DNA of 64,000 nt from Amycolatopsis pretoriensis (GTDB lineage: Bacteria; Actinomycetota; Actinomycetes; Mycobacteriales; Pseudonocardiaceae): assembly GCF_900107925.1 (NCBI RefSeq), contig NZ_FNUJ01000004.1:62001-126000 (forward strand), written 5' to 3'. The position numbers and the translations under genes are program-made. The notes beneath the pieces were generated by a model, which saw nothing but the letters and a program-made list of their open reading frames with translations, had not been told where the DNA came from and did not search any database. This document shows, in pieces, positions 7,748 through 16,775 of this stretch (its first letter is position 1; each line of letters opens with the position of its first letter).

Positions 7748-7829
7748 TGTCCTCCAGAGACTTACGGGGGCGTCGTTCCCTACAACAGGGTCAACGAAGT
7801 CAATACGCGAAAGATACTCGGCAGTCGGG

Positions 7830-8738
7830 TCAATTCGCAGCGGCCATTCGGCGGAGCACCCAGGTCCGCACGAGGCCCGCGCTGACTCCGGAGAGTGCCA
7901 GCACCGCGATCAGCAGGGGGAGATTCGACCCGTCCGTGAAACCGTCGGACGCGGACGGTAGCGCTTCGGCCTGGCCCGCCGTCTGGATCCCGGAGTTGCC
8001 CGCCGTGTTCTGGTCCGGGCTGGTGAGGCCGTACTGCGGGGCGTAACCCGGGATCTGGCTGCCGTACCGGATGGCGGGCGACGGCGTGAACAACCCGGCC
8101 GTCGCGAACGGGATGCCGCTGTAGTCCCGCATCGGGGCGTAGCCCGTGCCGATGCTGAACGGGAAGCCGCCGAACGCCGGGCTCGCGCCGCCGCCGGAGA
8201 AGCCGGGGAGCAGCGGGCTGTTGGCTTCCGGGATGCCGCCGGAGCCCTGCGGGGCGCCGCCCTGCTGGTTGCCGCCGGTCCCGCCGGACGGCGGTTGCTG
8301 CGGGTTGCCGCCCGTACCGGGCTGCGGCGACGCCTGCTTGCCGCCGTTGTTGATCGAGTTGAGGCCGTTGGTCCCGGCGGTGTTCAGGCCGTCCGCGGCC
8401 TGGTTGAGCGCGCTCGCGGCGGGCGCGCCGACGCCCGGGATCGGCGAGACGACGGTGTTCACCACGTTCACGGTGACCTTGCAGACCGTGTTGAGCAGGC
8501 CGCCGACCGCGCTGGTGAGCACGGTGGTCGCCTGCCCGACGATGCCCAGGTCGACCGGGAGCGGGAGGCCGAGCAGCGAGCCCTGGATGTGGTCGCCGGG
8601 CTTCGCCGTGACGGTGCTGCCGCACGGCACGGTCTTGGTGTCGGCGGAGGCGGTGCCGGGCATGCCGAGCACGGCCGAACCCGCGAGCACGAACGCCGTC
8701 GCTCCGACCGCCGTTGCCCTCCGTGTCCGATCCTGCAT
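7830..8738 (-). CDS. Secreted membrane-anchored Gly/Pro-rich protein (trio member B)
   Basis: 302 residues, function unknown. The signal peptide ends around GTASAD. The N-domain holds two cysteines (VPCGSTV, NTVCKV) and a hydrophobic GLPLPVDLGIVGQ stretch. A long Gly/Pro/Gln/Asn linker and the motif APMRDYSGIPFATAG follow, close to that of member A. The C-terminal helix LPLLIAVLALSGVSAGLVR ends in TWVLRRMAAAN. The near identity of helix and tail with member A points to gene duplication. Confidence 0.7.
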   Translation of the reverse strand: MQDRTRRATAVGATAFVLAGSAVLGMPGTASADTKTVPCGSTVTAKPGDHIQGSLLGLPLPVDLGIVGQATTVLTSAVGGLLNTVCKVTVNVVNTVVSPIPGVGAPAASALNQAADGLNTAGTNGLNSINNGGKQASPQPGTGGNPQQPPSGGTGGNQQGGAPQGSGGIPEANSPLLPGFSGGGASPAFGGFPFSIGTGYAPMRDYSGIPFATAGLFTPSPAIRYGSQIPGYAPQYGLTSPDQNTAGNSGIQTAGQAEALPSASDGFTDGSNLPLLIAVLALSGVSAGLVRTWVLRRMAAAN

Positions 8739-8858
8739 GCTGCCGCCCCATCGTCGGTGTCCCTTTCCCAGAACAACGACGTTAAGGCAGCACGGTGACG
8801 CCCGCTCGTTCAGAAATGTCCGGCATTCGAGTGGAAGCGGACGTCACCTTCAGTGAAA

Positions 8859-9659
8859 TCAGGCCGGCTTGCGGCGGATCCAGGCCCGGACGAGGGCCGC
8901 GGCGACGATCGCCAGCGCCAGGACCGCGAGCAGCATCGGCAGCTTCGCCGGCGGCGTGACGCCCGGGAGCGCCTCGGCCGTGCCGGACTTCTGCTCGTCG
9001 ACCGTCGGAACCTGCCGGCCCGGGATGATCTGCGCGATCACCGGCGCCTGGACCAGGCTGCCCGGCAGCAGCGAGGCGTTGCTGAAGATGCCCGAGATCG
9101 CGTCGCCGGGCAGGCCCGCGTTGCCGGGACCGGTGGTCACCGGGCCGGTGCTGTCGCCGGGCGGGGTCTGCCCCGGCGGCGTCGGGCCGGGCGGGGCCGG
9201 GGGTGCGGGCGGTGCCGGGTTCGGCGGGAGCGGCAGCGGGGGCAGCTCGCCGGCCACACCCTGCGTCACGCCGCCGACGGTGTTCACGACGCTCTGCGCG
9301 GCCGGGCAGACCGTCTTCGCGGCCGCGTCGCCGACCACCGGCACGTCGCCGATGCCGAGCGCCCGCACGGTGTCGCCGACCGGGAGGGTGAGCAGCGGGG
9401 CCGAGCCGTTCGTGTTCCGGGCGCTGGAGTCGAGGCCGACGGTCAGCTGGTTCGGGGCGTTCAGCGGGGCGCCGGCGTCCAGTACGAGGCCGGTCTTCGC
9501 GTCGCGGGCCTGGCCGTTCTGGAGGGTGGCCGAGCAGTCGCCGCCGAGGGTCGGGCTCGGGTCCGCGCTGGCCACAGCCGGCATCGCGAAAGCGAACAAC
9601 GCGGCCGAAGCGGCGGAGGTGAATCCCAGTGCGGTGATCCGGGTGAACTGCTTCCCCAT
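8859..9659 (-). CDS. Secreted membrane-anchored Pro-rich protein (trio member C)
   Basis: 266 residues, function unknown. The signal peptide starts MGKQFTRITALGFTSAASAA. The N-domain has cysteines in GGDCSATL and KTVCPAAQ and a segment GIGDVPVVGDAAAKTVC resembling member B. A Pro-rich linker follows (PPNPAPPAPPAPPGPTPPG). The C-terminal helix LPMLLAVLALAIVAAALVR ends in AWIRRKPA. The APMRDY motif is absent. ATG 9659 was chosen over ATG 9707 because GGAGG lies 6 bases upstream and the signal peptide then begins cleanly. Confidence 0.68.
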   Translation of the reverse strand: MGKQFTRITALGFTSAASAALFAFAMPAVASADPSPTLGGDCSATLQNGQARDAKTGLVLDAGAPLNAPNQLTVGLDSSARNTNGSAPLLTLPVGDTVRALGIGDVPVVGDAAAKTVCPAAQSVVNTVGGVTQGVAGELPPLPLPPNPAPPAPPAPPGPTPPGQTPPGDSTGPVTTGPGNAGLPGDAISGIFSNASLLPGSLVQAPVIAQIIPGRQVPTVDEQKSGTAEALPGVTPPAKLPMLLAVLALAIVAAALVRAWIRRKPA

Positions 9660-9773
9660 CGATGCCCTCCGGCAGTCGGACCAATCTGGATCACGGAACG
9701 CGCTCACGGTACTCCACGAGCGTCACCAGCCGGTCCAACAGGGGAAAGAAGTACCCGGAGTAGCGTGCTCGGC

Positions 9774-10547
9774 ATGCTGATTGGCGCCCATGTCCGTGAC
9801 GACGACCCGTTGACCGCGGTCGCCGAGCGCAAAGCCGACGTCGTCCAGTTCTTCCTCTCCGACCCGCAGGGCTGGAAGGCCCCGAAGCCGCACCCCCACG
9901 GCGAGGCCATCGCGGCCGACCCCGTCGAGGTGTTCATCCACTCGCCTTACCTCATCAACGTGGCTTCGCTGAACAACCGGATCCGGATCCCCTCCCGCAA
10001 GAACGTCACGCAGCACGCGGACGGCGCCGCCGCGATCGGCGCGAAGGGCCTGATCGTGCACGGCGGGCACATCGGGGAGAAGGACGACGTCGAGGTCGGC
10101 CTGGACAACTGGCGCAAGCTCTTCGAGCGCGAGCAGGAGAAGGGCGGCTTCAAGGTCCCGATCCTGATCGAGAACACCGCCGGCGGCGAGAACGCGATGA
10201 CCCGCGACCTCGACGTCATCGCCCGGCTGTGGGACAAGGTCGGCGAGTTCGGCGCCGGGTTCTGCCTGGACACCTGCCACGCGTTCGCCGCGGGCTGGGA
10301 CCTCGAGACCGCCGTCGAGAAGGTCAAGGCCATCACCGGCCGGATCGACCTGGTGCACCTGAACAACTCCCGCGACGAGTTCGGCTCGACCCGCGACCGG
10401 CACGCCAACGTCGTCGAGGGCGAGGGCACGATCGACCCCGAGGTGCTGGTCGGCGTGGCCCGGGCCGCCGGTGCGCCGGTCGTCGTCGAGACCCCGGCCG
10501 ACGGCCAGGCGACCGACATCGCCTACCTGCGCGAACAGCTGGGCTAA
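9774..10547 (+). CDS. nfo: Endonuclease IV family protein (AP endonuclease)
   Basis: 257 residues of the AP endonuclease family 2 (xylose-isomerase-like TIM barrel), metal-dependent enzymes that cut 5' of abasic sites in base excision repair. Typical motifs are IHSPYLINVAS, AKGLIVHGGH, LIENTAGGENAM, FCLDTCHAFAAGWD, VHLNNSRDEFGSTRDRH and EGEGTIDPEVL, supplying the His/Asp/Glu metal ligands. ATG 9774 is the start used; GTG 9765 is an alternative close to GGAG. Its TAA overlaps the stop of the convergent glycosyltransferase gene. Confidence 0.85.
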   Translation: MLIGAHVRDDDPLTAVAERKADVVQFFLSDPQGWKAPKPHPHGEAIAADPVEVFIHSPYLINVASLNNRIRIPSRKNVTQHADGAAAIGAKGLIVHGGHIGEKDDVEVGLDNWRKLFEREQEKGGFKVPILIENTAGGENAMTRDLDVIARLWDKVGEFGAGFCLDTCHAFAAGWDLETAVEKVKAITGRIDLVHLNNSRDEFGSTRDRHANVVEGEGTIDPEVLVGVARAAGAPVVVETPADGQATDIAYLREQLG

Positions 10548-12094
10548 GCCGCCACGGCCTTGCGGCGGCGCCGGACGGCGTTCGGGACGATCACGTCCCG
10601 GGCGCCGTCGAGGAAGCCGCCCGCCGGGTCGTCGTCGCCCGCGGCGCGGACCAGGTCCGTGCCCGGCCGGTAGATCTCGCGCACGACCAGCACGCACAGT
10701 GCGGCGACGGCGAGGTCGCGGAGCACGACCGTGCCGAGGAACCAGCCCTCGGGCAGCCCCTTGTGGTCGACGCCGAGGTAGTAGAACATCCGCGGCACCC
10801 AGACCAGGGCGTCGAGCAGCATCCAGCCGAGCAGCAGCCGCCAGCGCGGGATCGCCAGCACGGCCAGCGGCACCAGCCACAGCGAGTACTGCGGGCTCCA
10901 GACCTTGTTCGTCAGCAGGAACGCGGCCACGACGAGGAACGCGAGCTGGCCGACGCGCGGCCGGCGCGGCGCGGCGAGCGCGATGTAGGCGATACCCGCG
11001 CAGCAGGCCAGGAACAGCACGGCGACCGTCAGGTTGAGGTACGTCGGCGTCTGGTTCTTCTGCAGCACGCCGTCGAAGCCGGCCCAGCCCGTGGCGTACG
11101 AGAGGACGTTGTAGAGCGAGTCCGGGTCCATCGGCCGCAGCGTGTTGAGCCGGAAGAACTCCCACCAGCCGCGGGTCGCGGTGAGGATGAACGGCGCGTT
11201 CACCGCCAGCCACGTCACGACGGTGGCGGCCGCGGTCTTCCAGAACGGCGTGAGCTTCCCGGCGCGCAGGCACAGGAAGAACAGCACGCCGAGCAGGAAC
11301 AGCGGGTAGAGCTTGGCCGTCGCGCCCAGGCCGAGCAGGAGCCCGGCGAGCAGCGGTTTCTTGCGCGCCCAGGCGAGCAGGCCGGTCGCGGTGAACGCGG
11401 TCGCGATCGCGTCGAAGTTCGTGAACGCGTGCACCAGCACCAGCGGCGAGACCGCCACCAGCACCATGTCCCACGGCCGGCGTTTCACCGTCCGGCCGGT
11501 CGCCCACACGGTGACCAGCCAGGCCAGCGCCAGGAACAACGCCGTCAGGTCGAAGTAGACGGCGACCGGCAGCGCGCCGGGCAGCCAGCCGCTCTCGGCG
11601 ACGTTCAGCCAGCCCGCCGCGAGCTTCGCGTTCGCCCACTGGAAGAGGCCGGTGAACACCGGGTACTCCATGTACCGGGTGTCGTTCTCCGCGGTCTGCG
11701 AGCTCTCCTTCCACGACGTGTAGTACGGGAAGGTGCCCGGCCGGTCGAGCCGCTCGGAGCTGTAGAGCGGCACGACGTCGGAGTAGCACATCGCGACGAA
11801 CGGGCGGCCCGCCCGCCAGTCGAGCTGGTTGGCGCCGCTGGAGTCCTGGTACTGCTGGATGCAGGAGCCCTTGCCGAGCCAGCAGAGCATCAGCGCGAGG
11901 GTGGCCAGCAGCAGGCCGACGCGCTGCGGCGACCAGAACCAGTGCCGGCCGACCGCCGCGTGCTCGCCGAGCGGGCCGCCGAGGGGTCTGGTGACCGCCG
12001 CCGCGAGGGGCTCGTTCCAGCTCGGGACGACCCGTTCCGCCCGGGTAAGCGTCACGGGGCCCTCGTCCGGCTCGCGCGTGGTCTCCTCTGGCAC
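10544..12094 (-). CDS. GT87-family membrane glycosyltransferase (Rv0051-like)
   Basis: 516-residue GT-C-type integral membrane protein with about 10-12 hydrophobic helices (AVYFDLTALFLALAWLVTVW, PLLAGLLLGLGATAKLYPLF, YSLWLVPLAVLAI among them). Family members transfer mannose or arabinose from polyprenyl-phosphate donors to envelope glycans. Mycobacterium has Rv0051, a homologue in the same rpsF-ponA1 neighbourhood. GTG 12094 (PEETTREPDEG) is a weakly supported start; GTG in PVTLTRAERV is an alternative. Substrate unknown. Confidence 0.75.
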   Translation of the reverse strand: MPEETTREPDEGPVTLTRAERVVPSWNEPLAAAVTRPLGGPLGEHAAVGRHWFWSPQRVGLLLATLALMLCWLGKGSCIQQYQDSSGANQLDWRAGRPFVAMCYSDVVPLYSSERLDRPGTFPYYTSWKESSQTAENDTRYMEYPVFTGLFQWANAKLAAGWLNVAESGWLPGALPVAVYFDLTALFLALAWLVTVWATGRTVKRRPWDMVLVAVSPLVLVHAFTNFDAIATAFTATGLLAWARKKPLLAGLLLGLGATAKLYPLFLLGVLFFLCLRAGKLTPFWKTAAATVVTWLAVNAPFILTATRGWWEFFRLNTLRPMDPDSLYNVLSYATGWAGFDGVLQKNQTPTYLNLTVAVLFLACCAGIAYIALAAPRRPRVGQLAFLVVAAFLLTNKVWSPQYSLWLVPLAVLAIPRWRLLLGWMLLDALVWVPRMFYYLGVDHKGLPEGWFLGTVVLRDLAVAALCVLVVREIYRPGTDLVRAAGDDDPAGGFLDGARDVIVPNAVRRRRKAVAA

Positions 12095-12143
12095 GACTGC
12101 GGATGTTAGCGGTCGGCGGCCGCCACCGAGGTGAAGGCGGTGA

Positions 12144-13202
12144 TCATGCCGGATTCGCGTAGTACGAGGCCAGGACCTCCGCGGCCGCCCCGCGCGTGAC
12201 GATCTCCTCGCCGCCGTCGTCCTCGACGACCTCGATCCGCTGCCACTGCGGCAGCGGCAGCAGCTCCGCCAGCCGTTCCGAAACGGCGTCACGGTACGTG
12301 CCCGGTTCGTCCCGCACAGCGCGCCCGGCCAGCACGATCCGCTCCAGGTCGAGCACCTGCACGAGGTCGGCGAGGCCGATCCCGAGGAAGCCGGCGGCGG
12401 TCCGCGTGTCGGGTGCCCGCTTGGCCATGATCTCGACGCAGCCGCGGCGTCCGCAGGCGCAGGCGGGCCCGTCGAAGGCGATCGTGGTGTGCCCGAACTC
12501 ACCCGCGTTGGTCCGCGGGCCGCGGTAGAGCCGCCCGTCGATCAGCAGGCCGACGCCGATGCCGGTGCCGACGAGCACCACCGCCGTCGCCGTCGGCTCG
12601 CCGTGCGGCCAGAGCCGGGCGAACGCGGCGGAATTGGTGTTCTTGTCGAGCGTCACCGGCAGTCCGGTGCGCTTCTCGAGCAGGTCGCGCAGGGGGACGT
12701 CGTGCCAGCCGGGCATGTTCGTCGCGTCGCGGACCAGGCCGGCGAGGTGGTCCAGCGGACCGACCGCGCCGAGGCCGAGGCCGAGCACCTCGAAGCCGTC
12801 AGCGAGCTCGAGCGCGGTCGACCCGATCGCTTCGACGGCCTGCTCGGGCGTGAAGCCGGCCGGGAGCGGGCCGCCGGCCGTCTCCTCGACCTCGCCGATG
12901 AGGTTGGTGCGCAGCACGCGGTACTCGTCGCGGTCCAGGCGCGCGCCGAGCGCGTGGCGGGCGCCGGCCCGGATGGTCAGCTGCGTGCGGGGCTTGCCGA
13001 CCCCGGTCGAGGCCTGGCGTTCCTCGTCCAGCAAGCCGGCGTCGAGGAGTTCGGGCACGATCTTGGAGACGGCCTGCTGGGTGAGCCCGGTGCGTTCGGC
13101 GAGCTCGACGCGGCTGAGGCCGCCGGCGCGCAGGATGTGCGTGAGCAGGAGGGCACGGTTGTGTTCGCGCACGTTGCGCAGGTTCACCCCGGTGTCCGCC
13201 AT
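12144..13202 (-). CDS. ROK family transcriptional regulator
   Basis: 352-residue NagC/XylR-type repressor. The N-terminal winged helix-turn-helix (about 10-65) contains GLSRVELAERTGLTQQAVSK. The ROK sugar-kinase-like domain has VGTGIGVGLLIDG and the zinc motif GHTTIAF..CACGRRGCVE (about 232-255). ATG 13202 is used. It is divergent from a Gfo/Idh/MocA oxidoreductase with an inverted repeat between them, so a sugar or sugar-derivative ligand and local control are likely (inference). Confidence 0.88.
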   Translation of the reverse strand: MADTGVNLRNVREHNRALLLTHILRAGGLSRVELAERTGLTQQAVSKIVPELLDAGLLDEERQASTGVGKPRTQLTIRAGARHALGARLDRDEYRVLRTNLIGEVEETAGGPLPAGFTPEQAVEAIGSTALELADGFEVLGLGLGAVGPLDHLAGLVRDATNMPGWHDVPLRDLLEKRTGLPVTLDKNTNSAAFARLWPHGEPTATAVVLVGTGIGVGLLIDGRLYRGPRTNAGEFGHTTIAFDGPACACGRRGCVEIMAKRAPDTRTAAGFLGIGLADLVQVLDLERIVLAGRAVRDEPGTYRDAVSERLAELLPLPQWQRIEVVEDDGGEEIVTRGAAAEVLASYYANPA

Positions 13203-13229
13203 GGTCCGGATCTTCCCACGTCTGGTCAA

Positions 13230-13250
13230 TAACGCAACAGTGTTGTTTAA
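13230..13250. promoter_or_regulatory. Candidate ROK operator in the divergent promoter
   Basis: CAACA-G-TGTTG is a perfect core (13235-13245) inside the imperfect palindrome TAACGCAACA/TGTTGTTTAA. It lies between the two divergent starts (13202 and 13259) and overlaps a -10-like TTTAAT. ROK repressors bind such AT-flanked inverted repeats. Confidence 0.5.
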
Positions 13251-13258
13251 TGGGCCGC

Positions 13259-14302
13259 ATGAGTGACTTGCGCGTGGGCATCCTCGGGTACGGCATCGGC
13301 GGGCGTGTCTTCCACGCCCCGCTGGTGGCGGCGACGCCCGGCCTCACCCCCGCGGTGATCACGACGTCGGGCAACGCCGTGCAGGCGCGCACCGACCACC
13401 CGGGCGCGGAGGTCGTCCCGGACGCCGACGCGCTGTTCGAGCGGGCCGGCGACCTCGACCTCGTCGTGGTCAGCACCCCGAACCGCACGCACGTCCCCCT
13501 CGCGCTGCGGGCGATCGAGGCCGGGCTGCCGGTGGTCGTCGACAAGCCGTTCGCGCCGACCGCGCTCGAGGCCGAGCAGGTCGTCGCCGCGGCGAAGGCG
13601 GCGGGCGTCGGCCTGACGGTCTTCCAGAACCGCCGCCTCGACTCCGACTTCCTCACCGTCCGGAAGGTCCTCGAGTCCGGGAAGCTCGGCGAGGTCTTCC
13701 GCTTCGAGTCCCGCTACGACCGCTGGGTGCCCAAGCCCAAGGACAACTGGCGCGAGTTCGGCGACCCGGCCGAGGCCGGCGGCCTGCTCTACGACCTGGG
13801 CGCGCACATCGTCGACCAGGCGCTGCAGCTGTTCGGCCCGGTCACGCAGGTGTACGCCGAGACCGACCGCCGCCGCGCCGGCGTCCAGGTCGACGACGAC
13901 GTGTTCGTCGCGCTGAAGCACGTCAACGGCGTCCGGTCGCACCTGTGGGCGTCCGCGCTCGCCGGCACGCTCAACCCCCGGTTCCGGGTGTTGGGCGACC
14001 AGGCGACGTTCACCAAGTACGGCCTCGACGTGCAGGAACCCCAGATCAAGGCGGGGATGCGCCCCGGTGAGGAAAGCTGGGGTGTCGAACCCGCGTCGGA
14101 CGCGGGCAAGATCGGCGTCGGCAACGACGTCAAGACGGTCCCCACCGAAACGGGCCGCTACGAGCAGTTCTACGCCGAAGTGCGCGACGCCCTGCGTGGC
14201 GATGGTGCCTTCCCCGTCGACCCGGAGTCGTCGGTCGAAGCCCTCCGCGTGATCGAGGCGGCGCACCGCTCGGGCGTCGAAGGAACGGTCATCAAGCTCT
14301 GA
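13259..14302 (+). CDS. Gfo/Idh/MocA family NAD(P)-dependent oxidoreductase
   Basis: 347-residue dehydrogenase of sugars, inositols or related compounds. The Rossmann motif GILGYGIGGRVFHAPL is at the start, and a conserved VVDKPFAPTALEAE (EKP-like) lies near residue 97. The C-terminal alpha/beta domain includes FGDPAEAGGLLYDLGAHIVDQAL with the usual catalytic-site Asp/His. ATG 13259 starts the family N-terminus; ATG 13250 is also in frame. It is probably controlled by the divergent ROK gene. The substrate cannot be told from sequence. Confidence 0.88.
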   Translation: MSDLRVGILGYGIGGRVFHAPLVAATPGLTPAVITTSGNAVQARTDHPGAEVVPDADALFERAGDLDLVVVSTPNRTHVPLALRAIEAGLPVVVDKPFAPTALEAEQVVAAAKAAGVGLTVFQNRRLDSDFLTVRKVLESGKLGEVFRFESRYDRWVPKPKDNWREFGDPAEAGGLLYDLGAHIVDQALQLFGPVTQVYAETDRRRAGVQVDDDVFVALKHVNGVRSHLWASALAGTLNPRFRVLGDQATFTKYGLDVQEPQIKAGMRPGEESWGVEPASDAGKIGVGNDVKTVPTETGRYEQFYAEVRDALRGDGAFPVDPESSVEALRVIEAAHRSGVEGTVIKL

Positions 14303-14312
14303 CCCCCAGTCT

Positions 14313-14352
14313 GGCCGTGACGCCGGTGTCCCCCAGCGCCGACGTCACGGCC
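14313..14352. terminator. Bidirectional hairpin between convergent genes
   Basis: GGCCGTGACG (14313-14322) pairs with CGTCACGGCC (14343-14352). It lies just past the oxidoreductase stop and overlaps the last codons of the class A PBP on the other strand. Confidence 0.5.
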
Positions 14353-16696
14353 TCTTCCTCCCCCGTTGCCGGTCCTGCAGTTCCTGCAGCCGCTGCTGGA
14401 ACTGGCGGAACTGGTCCAGCTGCTGCTGGTTGCCGGGTCCCACCTGGATCCGCTGGTCCTGCTGGTCCTGCTGCCGGTTCTGGTTCTGCTGGTCCGGTTG
14501 CTGTTGCTGCTGCTGGACCTGCACCCGGTCCTGCGGCGAGCTGATCGCCGCCACGCGGTCGAAGCGCTCGCCCGGCCGGCCCGACAGGTACAGCTGCATG
14601 AACCGGTCCCAGATCGGGCCCGCGAGCGTCGAGCCGAACAGCGGGGCGCCGTTCGGGCCGCGCAACGCCTTGTCGCCGTCGCTGCCCACCCAGACCGCCG
14701 CCGACACCGAAGGCGTGTAGCCCACCATCCACGTCTGCGAGTTCGCGTTCGCCGCCGACGCGGGTTCGTCGTTCTGCGGGGTGTGTTGCTGCGTACCGGT
14801 TTTCCCGGCGCACTCGTGCCCGGCCGGGCAGCTCAGCCGCGAGAACTGGATCACCGGGGCCAGCGCCGCCGTCACGTTCCCGGCGATCTGCGCGCTCTTC
14901 AGCGGGTCGTTGTCGGCGAAGGCGTCGGTCGGGCGTTCCTTGGCCTGGTAAGCGGTTTCGCCGTTCGCGTTGGTCACCTTCTGCACGAAGTGGCGGTCGC
15001 GCTGGATGCCGCCCGCGGCGAAGGTCGCGTACCCCGACGCCATGTCGGCCGCCGTGACCTGGGTTCCGCCACCGCCGATGGAGATGTTGTTGTCGCCGGT
15101 GAACAACTTGCTGCGGCCGCCGTTGCCGTCCGTCCGGATCCCCGCTTCCTGCGCCGCTTCCGCCACCCCGGACGGTTTCGTGACGTTGAGGACCATGTCG
15201 TAGAACACCGTGTTCGTGGACCGCTGCATGGCTTCGGCGACCGTGCACTGCTGCGAGCAGCTGCTGCTGTCGCCCGCGTTGCGGATCGGCAGGTCGACGC
15301 CGGGGAACGTCCGCGGTGACGTGCCGTCGAAGCGCGCGTCGAGGCCGCGGCCGAGCTTGAGGAAAGCGGCCAGGTCGAACGGTTTCATCGACGAACCCGG
15401 GTTGTGCGGCTCGTCGGCCCAGTCGCGGCCGGCCAGGTCCTCGCCGTTGGGGCCCTTCACGATCGCCTCGCCGCCGTAGTAGGCGAGCACGCCGCCGGAC
15501 TTCGGGTCGACCGCGACGAGCGCGTTCAGGATCCGGTCGTCGGTCTGGTCGGCCATGCCCTCGGCGACGGCTTTTTCCGCCGACTGCTGCGCCTGCTGGT
15601 CGATGGTGGTGAACACCTGGAAGCCGCCCGAGTAGTACTGCTTCTCGTCGATGCCCTGCGCGGCCAGCTCGGCCTTGACCTGCTTCTTGATGAACGGGTT
15701 CAGCGCGCCGGCTTCCCGGCTCTCCCGCAGTGGGATCGGCGCCGGGAACTTCGCGCCCGTGCGCTGGGCCGGCGTCAGGTAACCGTTCTTCAGCATCCGG
15801 TCCAGCGCGGTGTTCCAGCGGCCCGTCGCGACGGCTGTGTTCTCCGAGCGGCCCGGTTGCTGGATCAGCCCGGCGAGCAGCGCGGCCTGCGAGTAGTCGA
15901 GCTGCCCGACGTCCTTGCCGAAGTAGGCCTGCGCGGCGGCCTGGATCCCGTAGGCGCCGCGGCCGAAGTAGATGATGTTGAGGTAGGCGGTGATGATGTC
16001 CGCCTTCTCGTAGGTCTGGTTCATCTTGAACGACTTCGCGAGCTCGACCCACTTGCGGCTCAGGGTCGGGTCGTCGTCGCCGGAAGCGTTCTTGATGTAC
16101 TGCTGCGAGATCGTCGACCCGCCGCCGGACCCGCCGGTGACCTGGTTGTACGCCGCGCGCAGGATGCCGCCGACGTCGAAGCCGGAGTTGGTCTCGAAGG
16201 AAGCGTCCTCGGTCGCGATCACGGCTTTCTTGACGACGTCCGGGATCTGGTTCGCCGCGAGGATCTGCCGGTTGCCGCCGGTGGGCACGTCCTTGCCCAT
16301 CTCGGTGCCGTCGCTGAAGAGGTAGGTCACGGCCTGGCCCTGCGCCTGCGCGACCGTCTCCGGTGAGGGGACGTCGACGGCGAGGTAGGTGATCAGGAAC
16401 GCGATCGCGGGAACGGCGAACGACAGCCCGGCGACGACGTAGGCGATCCGCCGGACCCGCCGCCAGCGCCGGCGCCGCAGGTCCCGGTCGGTGAGCGGCC
16501 GCGGCCGTCGCGGCGGCTGACCGGGGCGCGGCCGCAGGATCGGCACGGTCGGCGGCTCGTCCGGCTCGGTGCCGTTGTGCACGTGGTGGGTGATCAGCTC
16601 CGGCTCGGCGCCCAGCAGGCCGGAGCGCGGCACCGGCCGCCGGGTACGTCGACGCGGGACGTGCTGCCGGCCGGGTGACGTGCGGTCGTGGTTCAC
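14345..16696 (-). CDS. Class A penicillin-binding protein (ponA paralogue 1)
   Basis: 783-residue bifunctional transglycosylase/transpeptidase that builds peptidoglycan. It has a basic cytoplasmic N-terminus and a membrane helix at about 84-106. The GT51 domain has ATEDASFETNSGFD (Glu163) and GGSTISQQYIKN (192-203). The transpeptidase has SSMK (435-438), STN (493-495) and KTG (632-634), all intact. Extracellular cysteines lie in SSCSQQC and SCPAGHECAGKTG. The C-terminal tail is strikingly Gln-rich. GTG 16696 has GGAGG 7 bases upstream. It is third in transcription order of three paralogues. Confidence 0.93.
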   Translation of the reverse strand: MNHDRTSPGRQHVPRRRTRRPVPRSGLLGAEPELITHHVHNGTEPDEPPTVPILRPRPGQPPRRPRPLTDRDLRRRRWRRVRRIAYVVAGLSFAVPAIAFLITYLAVDVPSPETVAQAQGQAVTYLFSDGTEMGKDVPTGGNRQILAANQIPDVVKKAVIATEDASFETNSGFDVGGILRAAYNQVTGGSGGGSTISQQYIKNASGDDDPTLSRKWVELAKSFKMNQTYEKADIITAYLNIIYFGRGAYGIQAAAQAYFGKDVGQLDYSQAALLAGLIQQPGRSENTAVATGRWNTALDRMLKNGYLTPAQRTGAKFPAPIPLRESREAGALNPFIKKQVKAELAAQGIDEKQYYSGGFQVFTTIDQQAQQSAEKAVAEGMADQTDDRILNALVAVDPKSGGVLAYYGGEAIVKGPNGEDLAGRDWADEPHNPGSSMKPFDLAAFLKLGRGLDARFDGTSPRTFPGVDLPIRNAGDSSSCSQQCTVAEAMQRSTNTVFYDMVLNVTKPSGVAEAAQEAGIRTDGNGGRSKLFTGDNNISIGGGGTQVTAADMASGYATFAAGGIQRDRHFVQKVTNANGETAYQAKERPTDAFADNDPLKSAQIAGNVTAALAPVIQFSRLSCPAGHECAGKTGTQQHTPQNDEPASAANANSQTWMVGYTPSVSAAVWVGSDGDKALRGPNGAPLFGSTLAGPIWDRFMQLYLSGRPGERFDRVAAISSPQDRVQVQQQQQQPDQQNQNRQQDQQDQRIQVGPGNQQQLDQFRQFQQRLQELQDRQRGRKRP

Positions 16697-16706
16697 GGGC
16701 CGTCCT

Positions 16707-16765
16707 CCACGGTGGGCTGCGGACGCAGTCCTCTCGAAGAGGACACGGACCGCGGCCCACCGTGG
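16707..16765 (-). terminator. Large two-part hairpin after ponA paralogue 2
   Basis: An outer arm of 16 bp (16707-16722 with 16750-16765, one T/G mismatch position) encloses an inner GTCCTCT/AGAGGAC stem (16728-16744). It lies just past the stop at 16776 and upstream of paralogue 1. Confidence 0.65.
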
Positions 16766-16775
16766 TTCAGCCCGG

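Noticed and set aside
10229..12109. 626-codon open frame opposite the GT87 gene
   Set aside because: His/Arg/Gln-rich antisense shadow typical of high-GC genes.
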